64,000 bases of DNA, taken from contig CAVVWM010000014.1 of assembly GCA_963751955.1 (NCBI GenBank), positions 62,001-126,000 of the forward strand, read 5' to 3'. The stretch's first letter is position 1, and the number at the start of each line of letters is the position of its first letter. A program made the translations under genes and the position numbers. Source of the DNA: JABDIY01 sp963751955. GTDB lineage: Bacteria > Actinomycetota > Acidimicrobiia > Acidimicrobiales > SZUA-35. Shown here piece after piece: positions 47,316 through 55,456 of the stretch. The notes under the pieces are model-generated. The model was given only the letters and a program-made list of their open reading frames with translations, made no database searches and was not told the DNA's origin.

Positions 47316-48158
47316 TCAGGACCCAGAAAACGTAGGGTCGGAGACGGCCAGCGTGAGCACCGGCCGTTCAGCTGTGGCAACCAACCCCATGGTTATGCTG
47401 CCCATTGTCTTGCGATGAGGATCGGTACGCCCCCTGGCTCCAGCAACCAGAAAACCAGCATTGCGGGCTTTGGCGAAACCTTCTAGTGCGGTCACCGGAT
47501 CGTTGCTGTGAATCAGTTCCCAGCCGTGAACGCCCGGTCCTTCCACCATGCCAGCCTGATCCTGAATGTAGGTGGCCACATCGGTGTCGACGTCGGCGCC
47601 CACGTGGTCGACGACCTGTACGAGCCATAGTTGGGAACTCAGCCCATTCGCCAGACCGATGGCGGGCTGGAGCGCTCTCTCGGCCGACACTGAACCGTCG
47701 AGCCCGATGACCACGTCTCCTTCGAGATCGAGCGTTTTTGCGTTGGGTCCAAAGAACAGCACCGGGACCCCGGCGTGAAACAGAACCCGTTCGGCTACCG
47801 AGCCCTTGACCTTCCACTCATCGGCGTTATCGGTTGCCATCAGCAACAGCGAATGGGCCTGCACAGCGCCGGCGATACCGGTGGCGATGTCGTGGCCGTA
47901 TATATGGGTTCGTCGCACCTCGAGCTGGGGTTGCCGAGTCTTCAGATCCTGGGTAAATGCCTCAAGCTTCGGGTCTGTGGCCTCTACTGACTCAGAGACA
48001 TTGACCAGATGTAACGGGATGGCCCATTCCAATGCAAGCCTCACGCCGATCCCGATGATCCGATCATCGATACGGGTGAACGAAACCGGTAGAACTATTT
48101 CCTCAAGGGTGCGGCCGCCCACCAAAGCGGGGGCGTTGGACTCGGTTGCATGTCCCAT
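47316..48158 (-). CDS. Tandem universal stress protein
   Basis: 280 residues from the ATG at 48158 (MGHATESNAPALVGGRTLEE); longer starts to 48263 are unsupported. Two UspA folds: the first (IVLPVSFTRIDDRIIGIGVR to VPVLFFGPN) lacks a clear ATP loop, the second (DVVIGLDGSVSAERALQPAI; GARGRTDPHRKTMGSITMGL) has the G-2x-G-9x-G(S/T)-like ATP site. In mycobacteria, tandem USPs such as Rv2623 are DosR-controlled dormancy proteins, which fits the nearby site. It ends the island before secY. Confidence 0.88.
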   Translation of the reverse strand: MGHATESNAPALVGGRTLEEIVLPVSFTRIDDRIIGIGVRLALEWAIPLHLVNVSESVEATDPKLEAFTQDLKTRQPQLEVRRTHIYGHDIATGIAGAVQAHSLLLMATDNADEWKVKGSVAERVLFHAGVPVLFFGPNAKTLDLEGDVVIGLDGSVSAERALQPAIGLANGLSSQLWLVQVVDHVGADVDTDVATYIQDQAGMVEGPGVHGWELIHSNDPVTALEGFAKARNAGFLVAGARGRTDPHRKTMGSITMGLVATAERPVLTLAVSDPTFSGS

Positions 48159-48195
48159 GATGGCTCCGAACGTTCGACTCGCTGTGCTTACTCCG

Positions 48196-48205
48196 ACCCT
48201 AGGGT
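48196..48205. promoter_or_regulatory. 10-bp palindrome upstream of the stress-protein gene
   Basis: ACCCTAGGGT, a perfect palindrome 38-47 bases upstream of the USP start. It may be an operator; function unknown. Confidence 0.35.
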
Positions 48206-48225
48206 GAAACCATCTGCGGTGGAAT

Positions 48226-48238
48226 GGGCTTTGGTCCC
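48226..48238 (-). promoter_or_regulatory. Imperfect DosR-like site upstream of the stress protein
   Basis: On the minus strand GGGACCAAAGCCC: GGGAC arm intact, second arm GCCC one base short of GTCCC. About 70-80 bases upstream of the USP ATG. In a window with many single-base indels the missing T could be an error. Confidence 0.3.
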
Positions 48239-48318
48239 TGAGCGAAGTTGAATGCTGGGACACTTCACATGCACCTGATTGTGGATGAACGTGCCATCAA
48301 AAGTACAGCAAGAGGGCC

Positions 48319-48324
48319 TAGCCT
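48319..48324 (+). promoter_or_regulatory. Possible -10 element, leaderless secY
   Basis: TAGCCT ends six bases before the secY GTG (48331), fitting a leaderless start. No -35 is apparent. Confidence 0.3.
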
Positions 48325-48330
48325 GAACGG

Positions 48331-49701
48331 GTGCTCGCAACGATTCGCAACGTCCTGCGTACCCCTGAACTTCGCAACAAGATCGTCTTCACCATCTTCA
48401 TCGTTGCGATCTACCGTCTCGGTGCCCAGATCCCAGCACCGGGCGTTGACCTCGATCAGCTCCAACTCCTCCGTGACAACAGCGATTCGGGCAGCGGTGG
48501 CATCTTCGGATACCTGAACCTCCTTTCAGGCGGCGGCATTGCCAATCTCAGTTTCTTCAGCCTCGGCATACTTCCCTATATCACCGCCAGCATCATCATC
48601 CAGATCCTCACCGTCGCCATCCCCAAGCTCGAAGAATGGCAGAGCCAAGGGGCGATCGGGCAGGCCAAGATCACCCAATGGACCCGTTACCTCACAGTTG
48701 TCCTGGCACTCGTGCAGTCCACCGGCATCGTCTTTTTGGTGAACCGCAGTCCGGAGCAGTTCTTCGGTACGGGCAGTGGCATCGACATCTTTCCCGTAGG
48801 CGGAGCCGGTCGGATCCTGCTTGCCGTCTTGTGCATCACGGTCGGCACGGCCGTTGTCATGTGGATGGGTGAACTGATCACCCAGAAGGGGATCGGCAAC
48901 GGCATGTCGATCATCATCTTCGCATCTGTCGTGGCCGCGCTGCCCGCGACCGCGATTCAGCTTTGGGCTGCAGGCGAGACCAGTTCGCTCACCCGTTACG
49001 GCGTCATTGCGATCGCTCTGATTCTGCTGACCATGCTGGTCGTCGCAATTGTCTTCGTCGAACAGGGTCAGCGCCGGATCCCGGTGAACTTCCCCAAGCG
49101 CCAGGTGGGTCGCCGGGTAATGGGCGGCAACAACACTTACATCCCGCTGAAGGTCAATCAGGCTGGCGTGATCCCGGTCATCTTTGCGTCCTCGCTGCTC
49201 CAGTTACCCACGTTGTTGGTCAACGTGCTGCCTACCTCGGGAGATCCCAACAGGGAGAACTGGACCTGGGGTGACGAGGTTCGAAACTGGGTGAACAACA
49301 ACCTCTTCGATCCCACGAACCTGGGTTACATCCTCCTCTTCGGGGCGCTGATCATCGGCTTTGCCTACTTCTACAACTCGATCGCTTTCGACCCGATTCG
49401 CCGGGCTGATGACCTCAAGAAGCAGGGCGGTTTCATCCCCGGAATCCGCCCCGGCTCACAGACCGAAGCCCATCTGGCCAAGATCCTCAACCGAATCACC
49501 CTGCCCGGAGCAGTCTTCCTCGGTTTGGTCGCCCTCATTCCTTCTGCCATGCTCGCGTGGTACCTAGGGGGTGCCGCCACTGCCGGCCTTGTCGGCTTCA
49601 GCGGTATTTCCATCCTTATTGGGGTGGGTGTATCCCTTGAACTGCTCAAGCAGATCGACAGCCAGCTCATGCAGCGCAACTACGAAGGATTTCTCAAGTG
49701 A
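48331..49701 (+). CDS. secY: SecY preprotein translocase subunit
   Basis: Ten-helix channel of the Sec machinery. 456 residues, GTG start. Typical blocks: AIYRLGAQIPAPGVDLDQL, MWMGELITQKGIGNGMSIII, FVEQGQRRIPVNFPKRQVGR, NTYIPLKVNQAGVIPVIFAS, GFIPGIRPGSQTEAHLAKIL and QIDSQLMQRNYEGFLK. Its stop overlaps adk by four bases. The usual position right after rplO is separated by the island. Confidence 0.98.
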   Translation: MLATIRNVLRTPELRNKIVFTIFIVAIYRLGAQIPAPGVDLDQLQLLRDNSDSGSGGIFGYLNLLSGGGIANLSFFSLGILPYITASIIIQILTVAIPKLEEWQSQGAIGQAKITQWTRYLTVVLALVQSTGIVFLVNRSPEQFFGTGSGIDIFPVGGAGRILLAVLCITVGTAVVMWMGELITQKGIGNGMSIIIFASVVAALPATAIQLWAAGETSSLTRYGVIAIALILLTMLVVAIVFVEQGQRRIPVNFPKRQVGRRVMGGNNTYIPLKVNQAGVIPVIFASSLLQLPTLLVNVLPTSGDPNRENWTWGDEVRNWVNNNLFDPTNLGYILLFGALIIGFAYFYNSIAFDPIRRADDLKKQGGFIPGIRPGSQTEAHLAKILNRITLPGAVFLGLVALIPSAMLAWYLGGAATAGLVGFSGISILIGVGVSLELLKQIDSQLMQRNYEGFLK

Positions 49702-50258
49702 CAGTTCGTTTGGTCATCTTCGGCCGTCAGGGTGCGGGCAAGGGCACGCAATGTGTCAACATCGTCAACACCTACGGTGTTGCACACATATCTACCGGCG
49801 ACATGCTCCGTGCTGCGGTTTCAGCCGGTACCGACATGGGGCTGCGAGCCAAAGAGGTGATGGACGCCGGCGGTTTGGTCGGCGACGACATCATCAACGG
49901 CATCGTGGCCGACAGGATTCTGGAACCCGATGCGTCCGGTCCCGGCTTCGTGCTCGATGGATATCCCCGTACGCTTGCTCAGGCTGAGGCCCTGCTATCT
50001 TCGGTGGGCGGCGACGGACTCGACGCGGTGATCAATCTCGATGTGCCCCTCGATGAAGTAACTGAGCGCATGAAGAGCCGCGGCCGGGAGGACGATACCG
50101 ACGAAGCGATCGAGCGTCGCCTCTCGCTGTACGAACAAGAGACGCGACCGGTCCTGGACTACTTCGACGAACAAGGGCTCCTAGTAACCGTCGACGGCCT
50201 AGGAACCGAAGAAGAAGTCTCCTCCCGCCTCATCTCCGCGATCAACGAGCACCTGTAG
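49698..50258 (+). CDS. adk: Adenylate kinase (short-lid type)
   Basis: Converts AMP and ATP to two ADP. 186 residues, the short actinobacterial form without the extended LID insertion. P-loop FGRQGAGKGTQC, the AMP-site HISTGDMLRAAV and GFVLDGYPRTLAQAEAL, and the lid arginines in MKSRGREDDTDEAIERRL. GTG start overlaps secY. The map gene normally next is absent from the window. Confidence 0.96.
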   Translation: MTVRLVIFGRQGAGKGTQCVNIVNTYGVAHISTGDMLRAAVSAGTDMGLRAKEVMDAGGLVGDDIINGIVADRILEPDASGPGFVLDGYPRTLAQAEALLSSVGGDGLDAVINLDVPLDEVTERMKSRGREDDTDEAIERRLSLYEQETRPVLDYFDEQGLLVTVDGLGTEEEVSSRLISAINEHL

Positions 50259-50320
50259 GTCCGAATTCTCCTGCGCCGGGGATCCGTCGCCGACACGTGG
50301 CGGCGTGAAACGATGGTTCG

Positions 50321-51949
50321 ATGCACCGTCTGGTCGGTCTATTCCTGATCGTTGCGCTAGTTGCGACGATGTCGATGACGCCGGCGGCGGCCCAGGAACC
50401 TGCTGTGGATGGAGGGGATTTCGTATCGGCCGCATACGTCGGACTGCACGGTCGGGATGCAGGAGTATTCGAGGTGGCCTACTGGTCCGACTTCATCGCG
50501 AACGGGGTTGCCCCAGGCCGCGTCCTCGCGGAGATCGGCAACTCGCCAGAACACCGGCGGCATGTGGTTGCTGCGCTCTACCAGCGGATTCTCCGTCGGG
50601 GACCCGACGCCGCCGGCCTTGATTACTGGTCTGGGGGCCTGATCGACGTGTTCACCGCTGGTGCGCTAGGGCGGGAGATGTTGAGCTCTGAAGAGTTCTT
50701 TCTTAGTGCCGGCGGTACGAATCGAGGTTTTGTGGCCAGCCTGTACCGCACGCTCCTCAATCGGCCACCCGAGCCCGCGGGCTGGGACTACTGGTCGGCC
50801 CTGATGGCTGACGGCGTTTCCCGGCGAGCCGTTGCGAACGAGTTCCTGAGGTCGTCGGAGGGTTTGCTGCAACCTGAACTCTCGGTGGAGGGGTCTGAAC
50901 CTGCAACCGATGGGGCGGGATCGCCGCGACAGATTCGCGTGGATCTCGACAGGGACATCGTGGCCCAAGCCAGTGCGGTGTTGGTCGCCGTCGACGGTGT
51001 GCGGATCGACGGCTCGGTGAGCAGTGATCCCGCCGATCCAAGCGTTCTGGAGTTTGTCGCATTCGGATCGGTGCCCGAAGCGGGGAACGTGGTGGTCACA
51101 GTGTTGGCAACTTCGCGCGACACCGTTGGCGCGCTGACGGTCGAGCGGGTCGATTTCGGGTTCACTGCGGCTCCCGGCGAACCGATTGTCGCCGATCCAA
51201 CAGGGCCGCTCATCGTCGCGTTTTACGGACATCCCCGGGCTGCAGTGCTCGGTGTAGCGGGGGAGGGAACCCCCGAACAGGCCCTCCAACGGCTACTGGC
51301 CCAGGCTGCACCCTATGAGGTCACTGGCCGACCGATTGTCCCGGCGTTCGAACTGATCTCAACCCTCGTCACCGCAAGTCCCGGCCCTGATCGGCTCTAC
51401 CGAAGCAGAGCAACCGAGGCCGAGCTACGCCGTTATCTCGACGTTGTCCGAACAGTGGAAGGACGGCTGATTCTGGATATTCAGCCGGGTCGAGCCGATG
51501 TCCTCGACGAAGCTCGAGCCTTTGAGTCACTCCTGCGCGAGCCCGAGGTGGGACTGGCGTTGGATCCCGAGTGGGTGGTAGGCCCGAATCAAACGCCCAG
51601 AGGACGGATCGGGACTCTCGATGCGGCCGACATCAATCGGGTGTCTGCATTTCTGAGCGAACTGGTCCTCGCCAACGAGCTGCCTGCCAAGATCCTGATA
51701 ATTCATCGCTTCAAGCCCGGGATGGTGACCAATACCGATCTCATTGAGAGCCCTCCCGGGGTACGGATTCTCTTCCACGCCGACGGCGAGGGGGGACCCG
51801 CCGCCAAGATCGCCGACTACGACAACCTGATGCCGCCCAGGTTCGAAAAGGGAATCAAGATCTTCTATGACGAAGACTCGCCAACGATGACGCCCGGTCA
51901 GCTCCTCGATCGTGCCAACCCCGACCCGACCTTGGTGTCTTACCAATAA
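50321..51949 (+). CDS. Secreted protein: DUF4214 domains plus TIM-barrel-like domain
   Basis: 542 residues. Signal peptide MHRLVGLFLIVALVATMSMT ending AAAQ. Residues about 35-185 hold two DUF4214 repeats (YVGLHGRDAGVFEVAYWSD; LYQRILRRGPDAAGLDYWSG; LYRTLLNRPPEPAGWDYWSA). A beta-rich linker follows, then a C-terminal domain (about 295-530) with strands and charged motifs (LIVAFYGHPRAAVLGVAG, RLILDIQPGRADVLDEA, LALDPEWVVGPNQTPRG, ILIIHRFKPGM), suggestive of a glycosidase-like TIM barrel with candidate acids. Function is not known; surface or wall-associated action is inferred. It sits between adk and infA where map is expected. Confidence 0.8.
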   Translation: MHRLVGLFLIVALVATMSMTPAAAQEPAVDGGDFVSAAYVGLHGRDAGVFEVAYWSDFIANGVAPGRVLAEIGNSPEHRRHVVAALYQRILRRGPDAAGLDYWSGGLIDVFTAGALGREMLSSEEFFLSAGGTNRGFVASLYRTLLNRPPEPAGWDYWSALMADGVSRRAVANEFLRSSEGLLQPELSVEGSEPATDGAGSPRQIRVDLDRDIVAQASAVLVAVDGVRIDGSVSSDPADPSVLEFVAFGSVPEAGNVVVTVLATSRDTVGALTVERVDFGFTAAPGEPIVADPTGPLIVAFYGHPRAAVLGVAGEGTPEQALQRLLAQAAPYEVTGRPIVPAFELISTLVTASPGPDRLYRSRATEAELRRYLDVVRTVEGRLILDIQPGRADVLDEARAFESLLREPEVGLALDPEWVVGPNQTPRGRIGTLDAADINRVSAFLSELVLANELPAKILIIHRFKPGMVTNTDLIESPPGVRILFHADGEGGPAAKIADYDNLMPPRFEKGIKIFYDEDSPTMTPGQLLDRANPDPTLVSYQ

Positions 51950-51961
51950 TTCTGATTCCGC

Positions 51962-52306
51962 TCGCCCCCTCCTCGCAGGGCTCGTCGGGCGGTCGCTTCA
52001 AGCGCTTCGCTATCTGGGTTTCATTTGGGTCTGCTGCTTCGTCCCTTCGCAGCGTTGGGCGTGTGTGTTCGCCCCTCCTCGCAGGGCTCGTCGGGCGGTC
52101 GCTTCAAGCGCTTCGCTATCTGGGTTTCATTTGGGTCTGCTGCTTCGTCCCTTCGCAGCGTTGGGCGTGTGTGTTCGCCCCTCCTCGCAGGGCTCGTCGG
52201 GCGGTCGCTTCAAGCGCTTCGCTATCTGGGTTTCATTTGGGTTTGCTGCTTGGTCCCTTCGCAGCGTTGGGCGTGTGTGCTCGCCCCCTCCTCGCTGGGC
52301 TCGTAG
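51962..52306. repeat. Tandem array, three 106-bp units plus a partial fourth
   Basis: Units start at 51971, 52077 and 52183 (106, 106 and 107 bp) with near-perfect identity; a truncated fourth begins at 52290. The core includes CTTCGCTATCTGGGTTTCAT and GCTGCTTCGTCCCTTCGCAG. No unique spacers, so not CRISPR. Overlapping ORFs are repeat artefacts. It is upstream of the VIT1-type gene and related to the array downstream. Confidence 0.9.
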
Positions 52307-52340
52307 CGCAGCCGCATGCCCTCAGGCGTAGGCTTGGGGC

Positions 52341-53075
52341 ATGGGTCAGGACCATGATCAGACAGTCCATGAGCACTCCCACATGGTCCACGTTCATCGC
52401 GACGTGCAAGGCGGAGCGGAGCGGGCGGCAATCTTCGGGGTCAGTGACGGCTTGGTGTCCAACGTTGCCCTGATCCTCGGCGTGGCTGCTGCCGCAGAAG
52501 GTGGAAGCGCCGTTTTGATCGCCGGACTGAGCGGCCTCCTGGCAGGTGCGGCATCAATGGCGGCCGGCGAGTACGTGTCGATGAAGGCCCAGGCTGAACT
52601 GGTGGAGCGCGAGCTGGACCGAGAACGGGAGTCTTTGGCGAAGAACCCCCGAGCCGAAACCCATGAACTGGCCAAGCTCTATGAGTCTCGAGGCGTCGAT
52701 CCTGATCAGGCCCGAGATATCGCAACCGCCGTGATGGCCGATCCCAAAATCGCCCTCGAAGTTCACGCTCGAGAGGAGCTGGGTGTTGATCCCGAGGAGA
52801 TCGGCAATCCACTACGTGCAGCGGTCAGTTCCTTCATCGCATTTGCAGTCGGTGCAATACTTCCACTGATTCCGTGGTTTTTCACCGACGGAACCGACGC
52901 CGCGATCTACTCGGTACTGGTGGGCCTGGGCGCATCCGCTGCAGTTGGGGTGGCGCTAGCGACCTTCACCAAGCGGTCCGCCTTCCGCACCGCCGCTCGC
53001 CAGATGATTCTGGCTGCTGCGGCCTGCGCTGCAACTTTTGCCGTTGGCTCACTCCTCGGCGCCACCGTGGTCTAA
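52341..53075 (+). CDS. VIT1/CCC1-family transporter
   Basis: Membrane transporter of the vacuolar iron/manganese family. 244 residues, His-rich start (HDQTVHEHSHMVHVHRD). The family core is clear: GGAERAAIFGVSDGLVSNVA, AGAASMAAGEYVSMKAQAEL (the metal-binding helix) and a second half FIAFAVGAILPLIPWFF with ILAAAACAATFAVGSLLG. About five helices. It probably exports ferrous iron or manganese. Its stop is inside the first unit of the downstream repeat array. Confidence 0.92.
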   Translation: MGQDHDQTVHEHSHMVHVHRDVQGGAERAAIFGVSDGLVSNVALILGVAAAAEGGSAVLIAGLSGLLAGAASMAAGEYVSMKAQAELVERELDRERESLAKNPRAETHELAKLYESRGVDPDQARDIATAVMADPKIALEVHAREELGVDPEEIGNPLRAAVSSFIAFAVGAILPLIPWFFTDGTDAAIYSVLVGLGASAAVGVALATFTKRSAFRTAARQMILAAAACAATFAVGSLLGATVV

Positions 53076-53500
53076 CGAGCAAAGGCGAGCGGTGTTTGTT
53101 GTGGGTTGGGGAGGGACGGAGCAGCTTGTGGATGTGGTCCAGATAGCGGAGCGATTGGAGCGACCTGGAGCGAGGAACGAGCAAAGGCGAGCGGTGTTTG
53201 TTGTGGGTTGGGGAGGGACGGAGCAGCTTGTGGATGTGGTCCAGATAGCGGAGCGATTGGAGCGACCTGGAGCGAGGAACGAGCAAAGGCGAGCGGTGTT
53301 TGTTGTGGGTTGGGAGGGACGGAGCAGCTTGTGGATGTGGTCCAGATAGCGGAGCGATTGGAGCGACCTGGAGCGAGGAACGAGCAAAGGCGAGCGGTGT
53401 TTGTTGTGGGTTGCGGAGGGACGGAGCAGCTTGTGGATGTGGTCCAGATAGCGGAGCGATTGGAGCGACCTGGAGCGAGGAACGAGCAAAGGCGAGCGGA
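53074..53500. repeat. Tandem array, four about 102-bp units plus a partial fifth
   Basis: Units begin at 53074, 53176, 53278 and 53379 (101-102 bp each) with a partial copy at 53481. Core: GAACGAGCAAAGGCGAGCGG and GGTCCAGATAGCGGAGCGAT. Read in reverse it matches the array at 51962-52306 (the CGCTATCTGG and GCTGCT-CGTCCCT blocks), so the two arrays are inverted relatives flanking the transporter. The array fills most of the 500 bases before infA; I see nothing else there except the infA ribosome site. Confidence 0.9.
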
Positions 53501-53574
53501 ATCAAGAAAAAGGCGTCGGAATGGTGTAGGGGCAGCGTTAGCATGGTCGGTCGGTCTCGCGTAGGAGGAGCGTT

Positions 53575-53793
53575 CTGTCCAAAGATGATGCAATCGTGCT
53601 GGAAGGCACAGTGAAAGAGTCGTTGCCCAACGCCATGTTCAAGGTTGAACTGGACAACGGGCACGAGGTTCTCGGCCACATTTCAGGAAAGATGCGGAGA
53701 CACTACATTCGCATCTTGCCCGGAGACAAGGTGCAGGTGGAGCTCACTCCCTACGACCTCACCCGCGGCCGCATCACCTATCGGTACAAGTAG
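53575..53793 (+). CDS. infA: Translation initiation factor IF-1, apparent CTG start
   Basis: OB-fold factor binding the A site during initiation. Conserved from SKDDAIVLEGTVKESLPNAM to DLTRGRITYRYK, 72 residues if started at CTG 53575. The Shine-Dalgarno AGGAGG (53563-53568) is six bases upstream, ideal for that codon, and family alignment also places the start here. The next standard codon, GTG at 53596, would remove seven conserved residues and lacks a ribosome site. A substitution error of ATG or GTG is possible. Confidence 0.9.
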   Translation: MSKDDAIVLEGTVKESLPNAMFKVELDNGHEVLGHISGKMRRHYIRILPGDKVQVELTPYDLTRGRITYRYK

Positions 53794-53867
53794 CTCTCAT
53801 TCGATCGCACCTCGAGCAAACCTACGTTAGTAAGGGGTGTTCTCGGTCACCAAGAAGGATTCAGGCC

Positions 53868-53981
53868 ATGAAGGTCAAGGCAAGCGTCAAGAAGATGTGT
53901 GACAACTGCAAAGTCATCAAGAGAAACGGTCGGGTCATGGTGCTGTGCACCAACCCCCGCCACAAGCAGAGGCAAGGCTAG
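53868..53981 (+). CDS. rpmJ: 50S ribosomal protein L36
   Basis: Smallest ribosomal protein: 37 residues, MKVKASVKKMCDNCKVIKRN start with zinc ligands CDNC, a later Cys (VLCTNPRHKQRQG) and His, so the zinc-binding form. It lies between infA and rpsM, three bases before the rpsM ATG. Confidence 0.97.
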   Translation: MKVKASVKKMCDNCKVIKRNGRVMVLCTNPRHKQRQG

Positions 53982-53984
53982 AAC

Positions 53985-54359
53985 ATGGCGCGTATCGCCG
54001 GTGTAGACATCCCCCGCGAGAAGCGGGTCGATATAGCTCTCACATATGTGTTTGGTATCGGTCGTTCGACGGCCAACCAGATCGTGGAGGCGACCAACGT
54101 GAACCCGGCGACTCGGGTGAAGGACCTCACCGAGGCTGAGATTCTCAGTATCCGAGCCTGGATCGACACCAACACCAAAACCGAAGGCGACCTTCGGCGA
54201 GAAGTCAATCAGGACATCAAGCGCAAGATGGAGATCGGCTGCTATCAGGGTATACGCCACCGTCGTGGCCTACCTGTTCACGGCCAGCGCACACAAACCA
54301 ACGCCCGCACCCGAAAGGGTCCCAAGCGCACCGTCGCTGGCAGGAAGAAAGTGAAATAA
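53985..54359 (+). CDS. rpsM: 30S ribosomal protein S13
   Basis: Head protein contacting S19 and P-site tRNA. 124 residues: MARIAGVDIPREKRVDIALT, YVFGIGRSTANQIVEAT, and C-terminal GLPVHGQRTQTNARTRKGPK, which reaches the tRNA. Two bases separate it from rpsK. Confidence 0.98.
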   Translation: MARIAGVDIPREKRVDIALTYVFGIGRSTANQIVEATNVNPATRVKDLTEAEILSIRAWIDTNTKTEGDLRREVNQDIKRKMEIGCYQGIRHRRGLPVHGQRTQTNARTRKGPKRTVAGRKKVK

Positions 54360-54361
54360 GG

Positions 54362-54760
54362 ATGGCTAAGCCGGGCAAGGGCGGGCGCAAGCCCCGTCGC
54401 AGGGAAAGAAAGAACGTAACTCATGGGATGGCTCACATCTCTTCGAGTTTCAACAACACAATCATCGCCATCTCTGATCAGGAGGGCAACGTGTTGAGCT
54501 GGGCCTCCTCAGGAAATGTGGGGTTCAAGGGCTCACGCAAGTCAACCCCCTACGCCGCCCAGATGGCAGCCGAAGCCGCTGCCCGTCGGGCGATGGAGCA
54601 CGGCGTCCGCAAGGTCGACGTGCAGGTGAAAGGCCCAGGTTCGGGTCGTGAGACCGCAATTCGTTCGATTCAGAACACAGGTATCGAAGTAACCGGCATC
54701 AAAGACGTAACACCCGTTCCCCACAACGGTTGTCGTCAGCCCAAGCGTCGCCGGGTCTGA
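54362..54760 (+). CDS. rpsK: 30S ribosomal protein S11
   Basis: Platform protein next to the Shine-Dalgarno helix. 132 residues: HGMAHISSSFNNTIIAISDQ, SSGNVGFKGSRKSTPYAAQM, DVQVKGPGSGRETAIRSIQN and the terminal TPVPHNGCRQPKRRRV. Confidence 0.98.
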   Translation: MAKPGKGGRKPRRRERKNVTHGMAHISSSFNNTIIAISDQEGNVLSWASSGNVGFKGSRKSTPYAAQMAAEAAARRAMEHGVRKVDVQVKGPGSGRETAIRSIQNTGIEVTGIKDVTPVPHNGCRQPKRRRV

Positions 54761-54791
54761 GGAGTTACATCGTCATGAAGGTCACAGCATT

Positions 54792-55412
54792 ATGAGTCGC
54801 TATACAGGTCCCCGCGCACGAGTGTCCCGCCGTCTCGGCACAAATATTTTTGGCACCCGCGGCGAAGCCCTCGCCCTCGAGAAGCGCCCCTACCCTCCCG
54901 GAGTTCACGGTCGTACCCGGCGCCGTCCAAACTCCAATTCTGAATACCTCGTTCAGCTCCAGGAGAAACAGAAGGCCCGGTTCTCTTACGGCCTCACCGA
55001 GAGGCAGTTCCGGACGGTCTACGACGAAGCCAACCGTCGCACAGGCGTCACCGGTGAGAACATGCTCCAGCTGCTCGAGCTTCGTCTCGACAACGTGATC
55101 TACCGCGCCGGCATCTGCGCCACACGCCCCCAGGCGCGACAGTTCGTCAGCCACGGCCATGTCACGGTCAATGGCAAACGTGTCAACGTGCCCTCCTACC
55201 GTGTCCGCAAGGGTGACCTCGTAGAGGTCAAGCAGGCGTCGCGCGAAAACGCCATTCTCCAGTGGAACGTCGACGTGCTCGATCGAACCCCGCCGGCATG
55301 GCTGGAGAAGGGCGATCATGCCTACGCCATCAAGGTGTACGGCGAACCCCTCCGCGAGCAGATCGACATTCCGATCCGTGAGCAGCTCATCGTCGAGCTG
55401 TACAGCAAGTAA
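54792..55412 (+). CDS. rpsD: 30S ribosomal protein S4
   Basis: Primary 16S-binding protein with an S4-type RNA-binding domain (LELRLDNVIYRAGICATRPQ; RQFVSHGHVTVNGKRVNVPS). 206 residues; starts MSRYTGPRARVSRRLGTNIF and lacks the N-terminal zinc Cys cluster, the C-minus form. Confidence 0.98.
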   Translation: MSRYTGPRARVSRRLGTNIFGTRGEALALEKRPYPPGVHGRTRRRPNSNSEYLVQLQEKQKARFSYGLTERQFRTVYDEANRRTGVTGENMLQLLELRLDNVIYRAGICATRPQARQFVSHGHVTVNGKRVNVPSYRVRKGDLVEVKQASRENAILQWNVDVLDRTPPAWLEKGDHAYAIKVYGEPLREQIDIPIREQLIVELYSK

Positions 55413-55456
55413 TTCCTTCACCTCCCAAAACCACTTACTAAAGGACAGCAGACTCG

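Noticed and set aside
51912..52331. ORFs with repeated peptides in the 106-bp array
   Set aside because: The translation only repeats the DNA unit, the period 106 is not a multiple of three, and no ribosome site is present.
51962..53500. CRISPR-like array
   Set aside because: The units are directly adjacent with no unique spacers, they are about 100 bp long, and no cas gene is present.
52966..53679. Long ORFs on both strands across the 102-bp array
   Set aside because: They arise from tandem repetition of a stop-free unit in several frames and overlap the start of infA.
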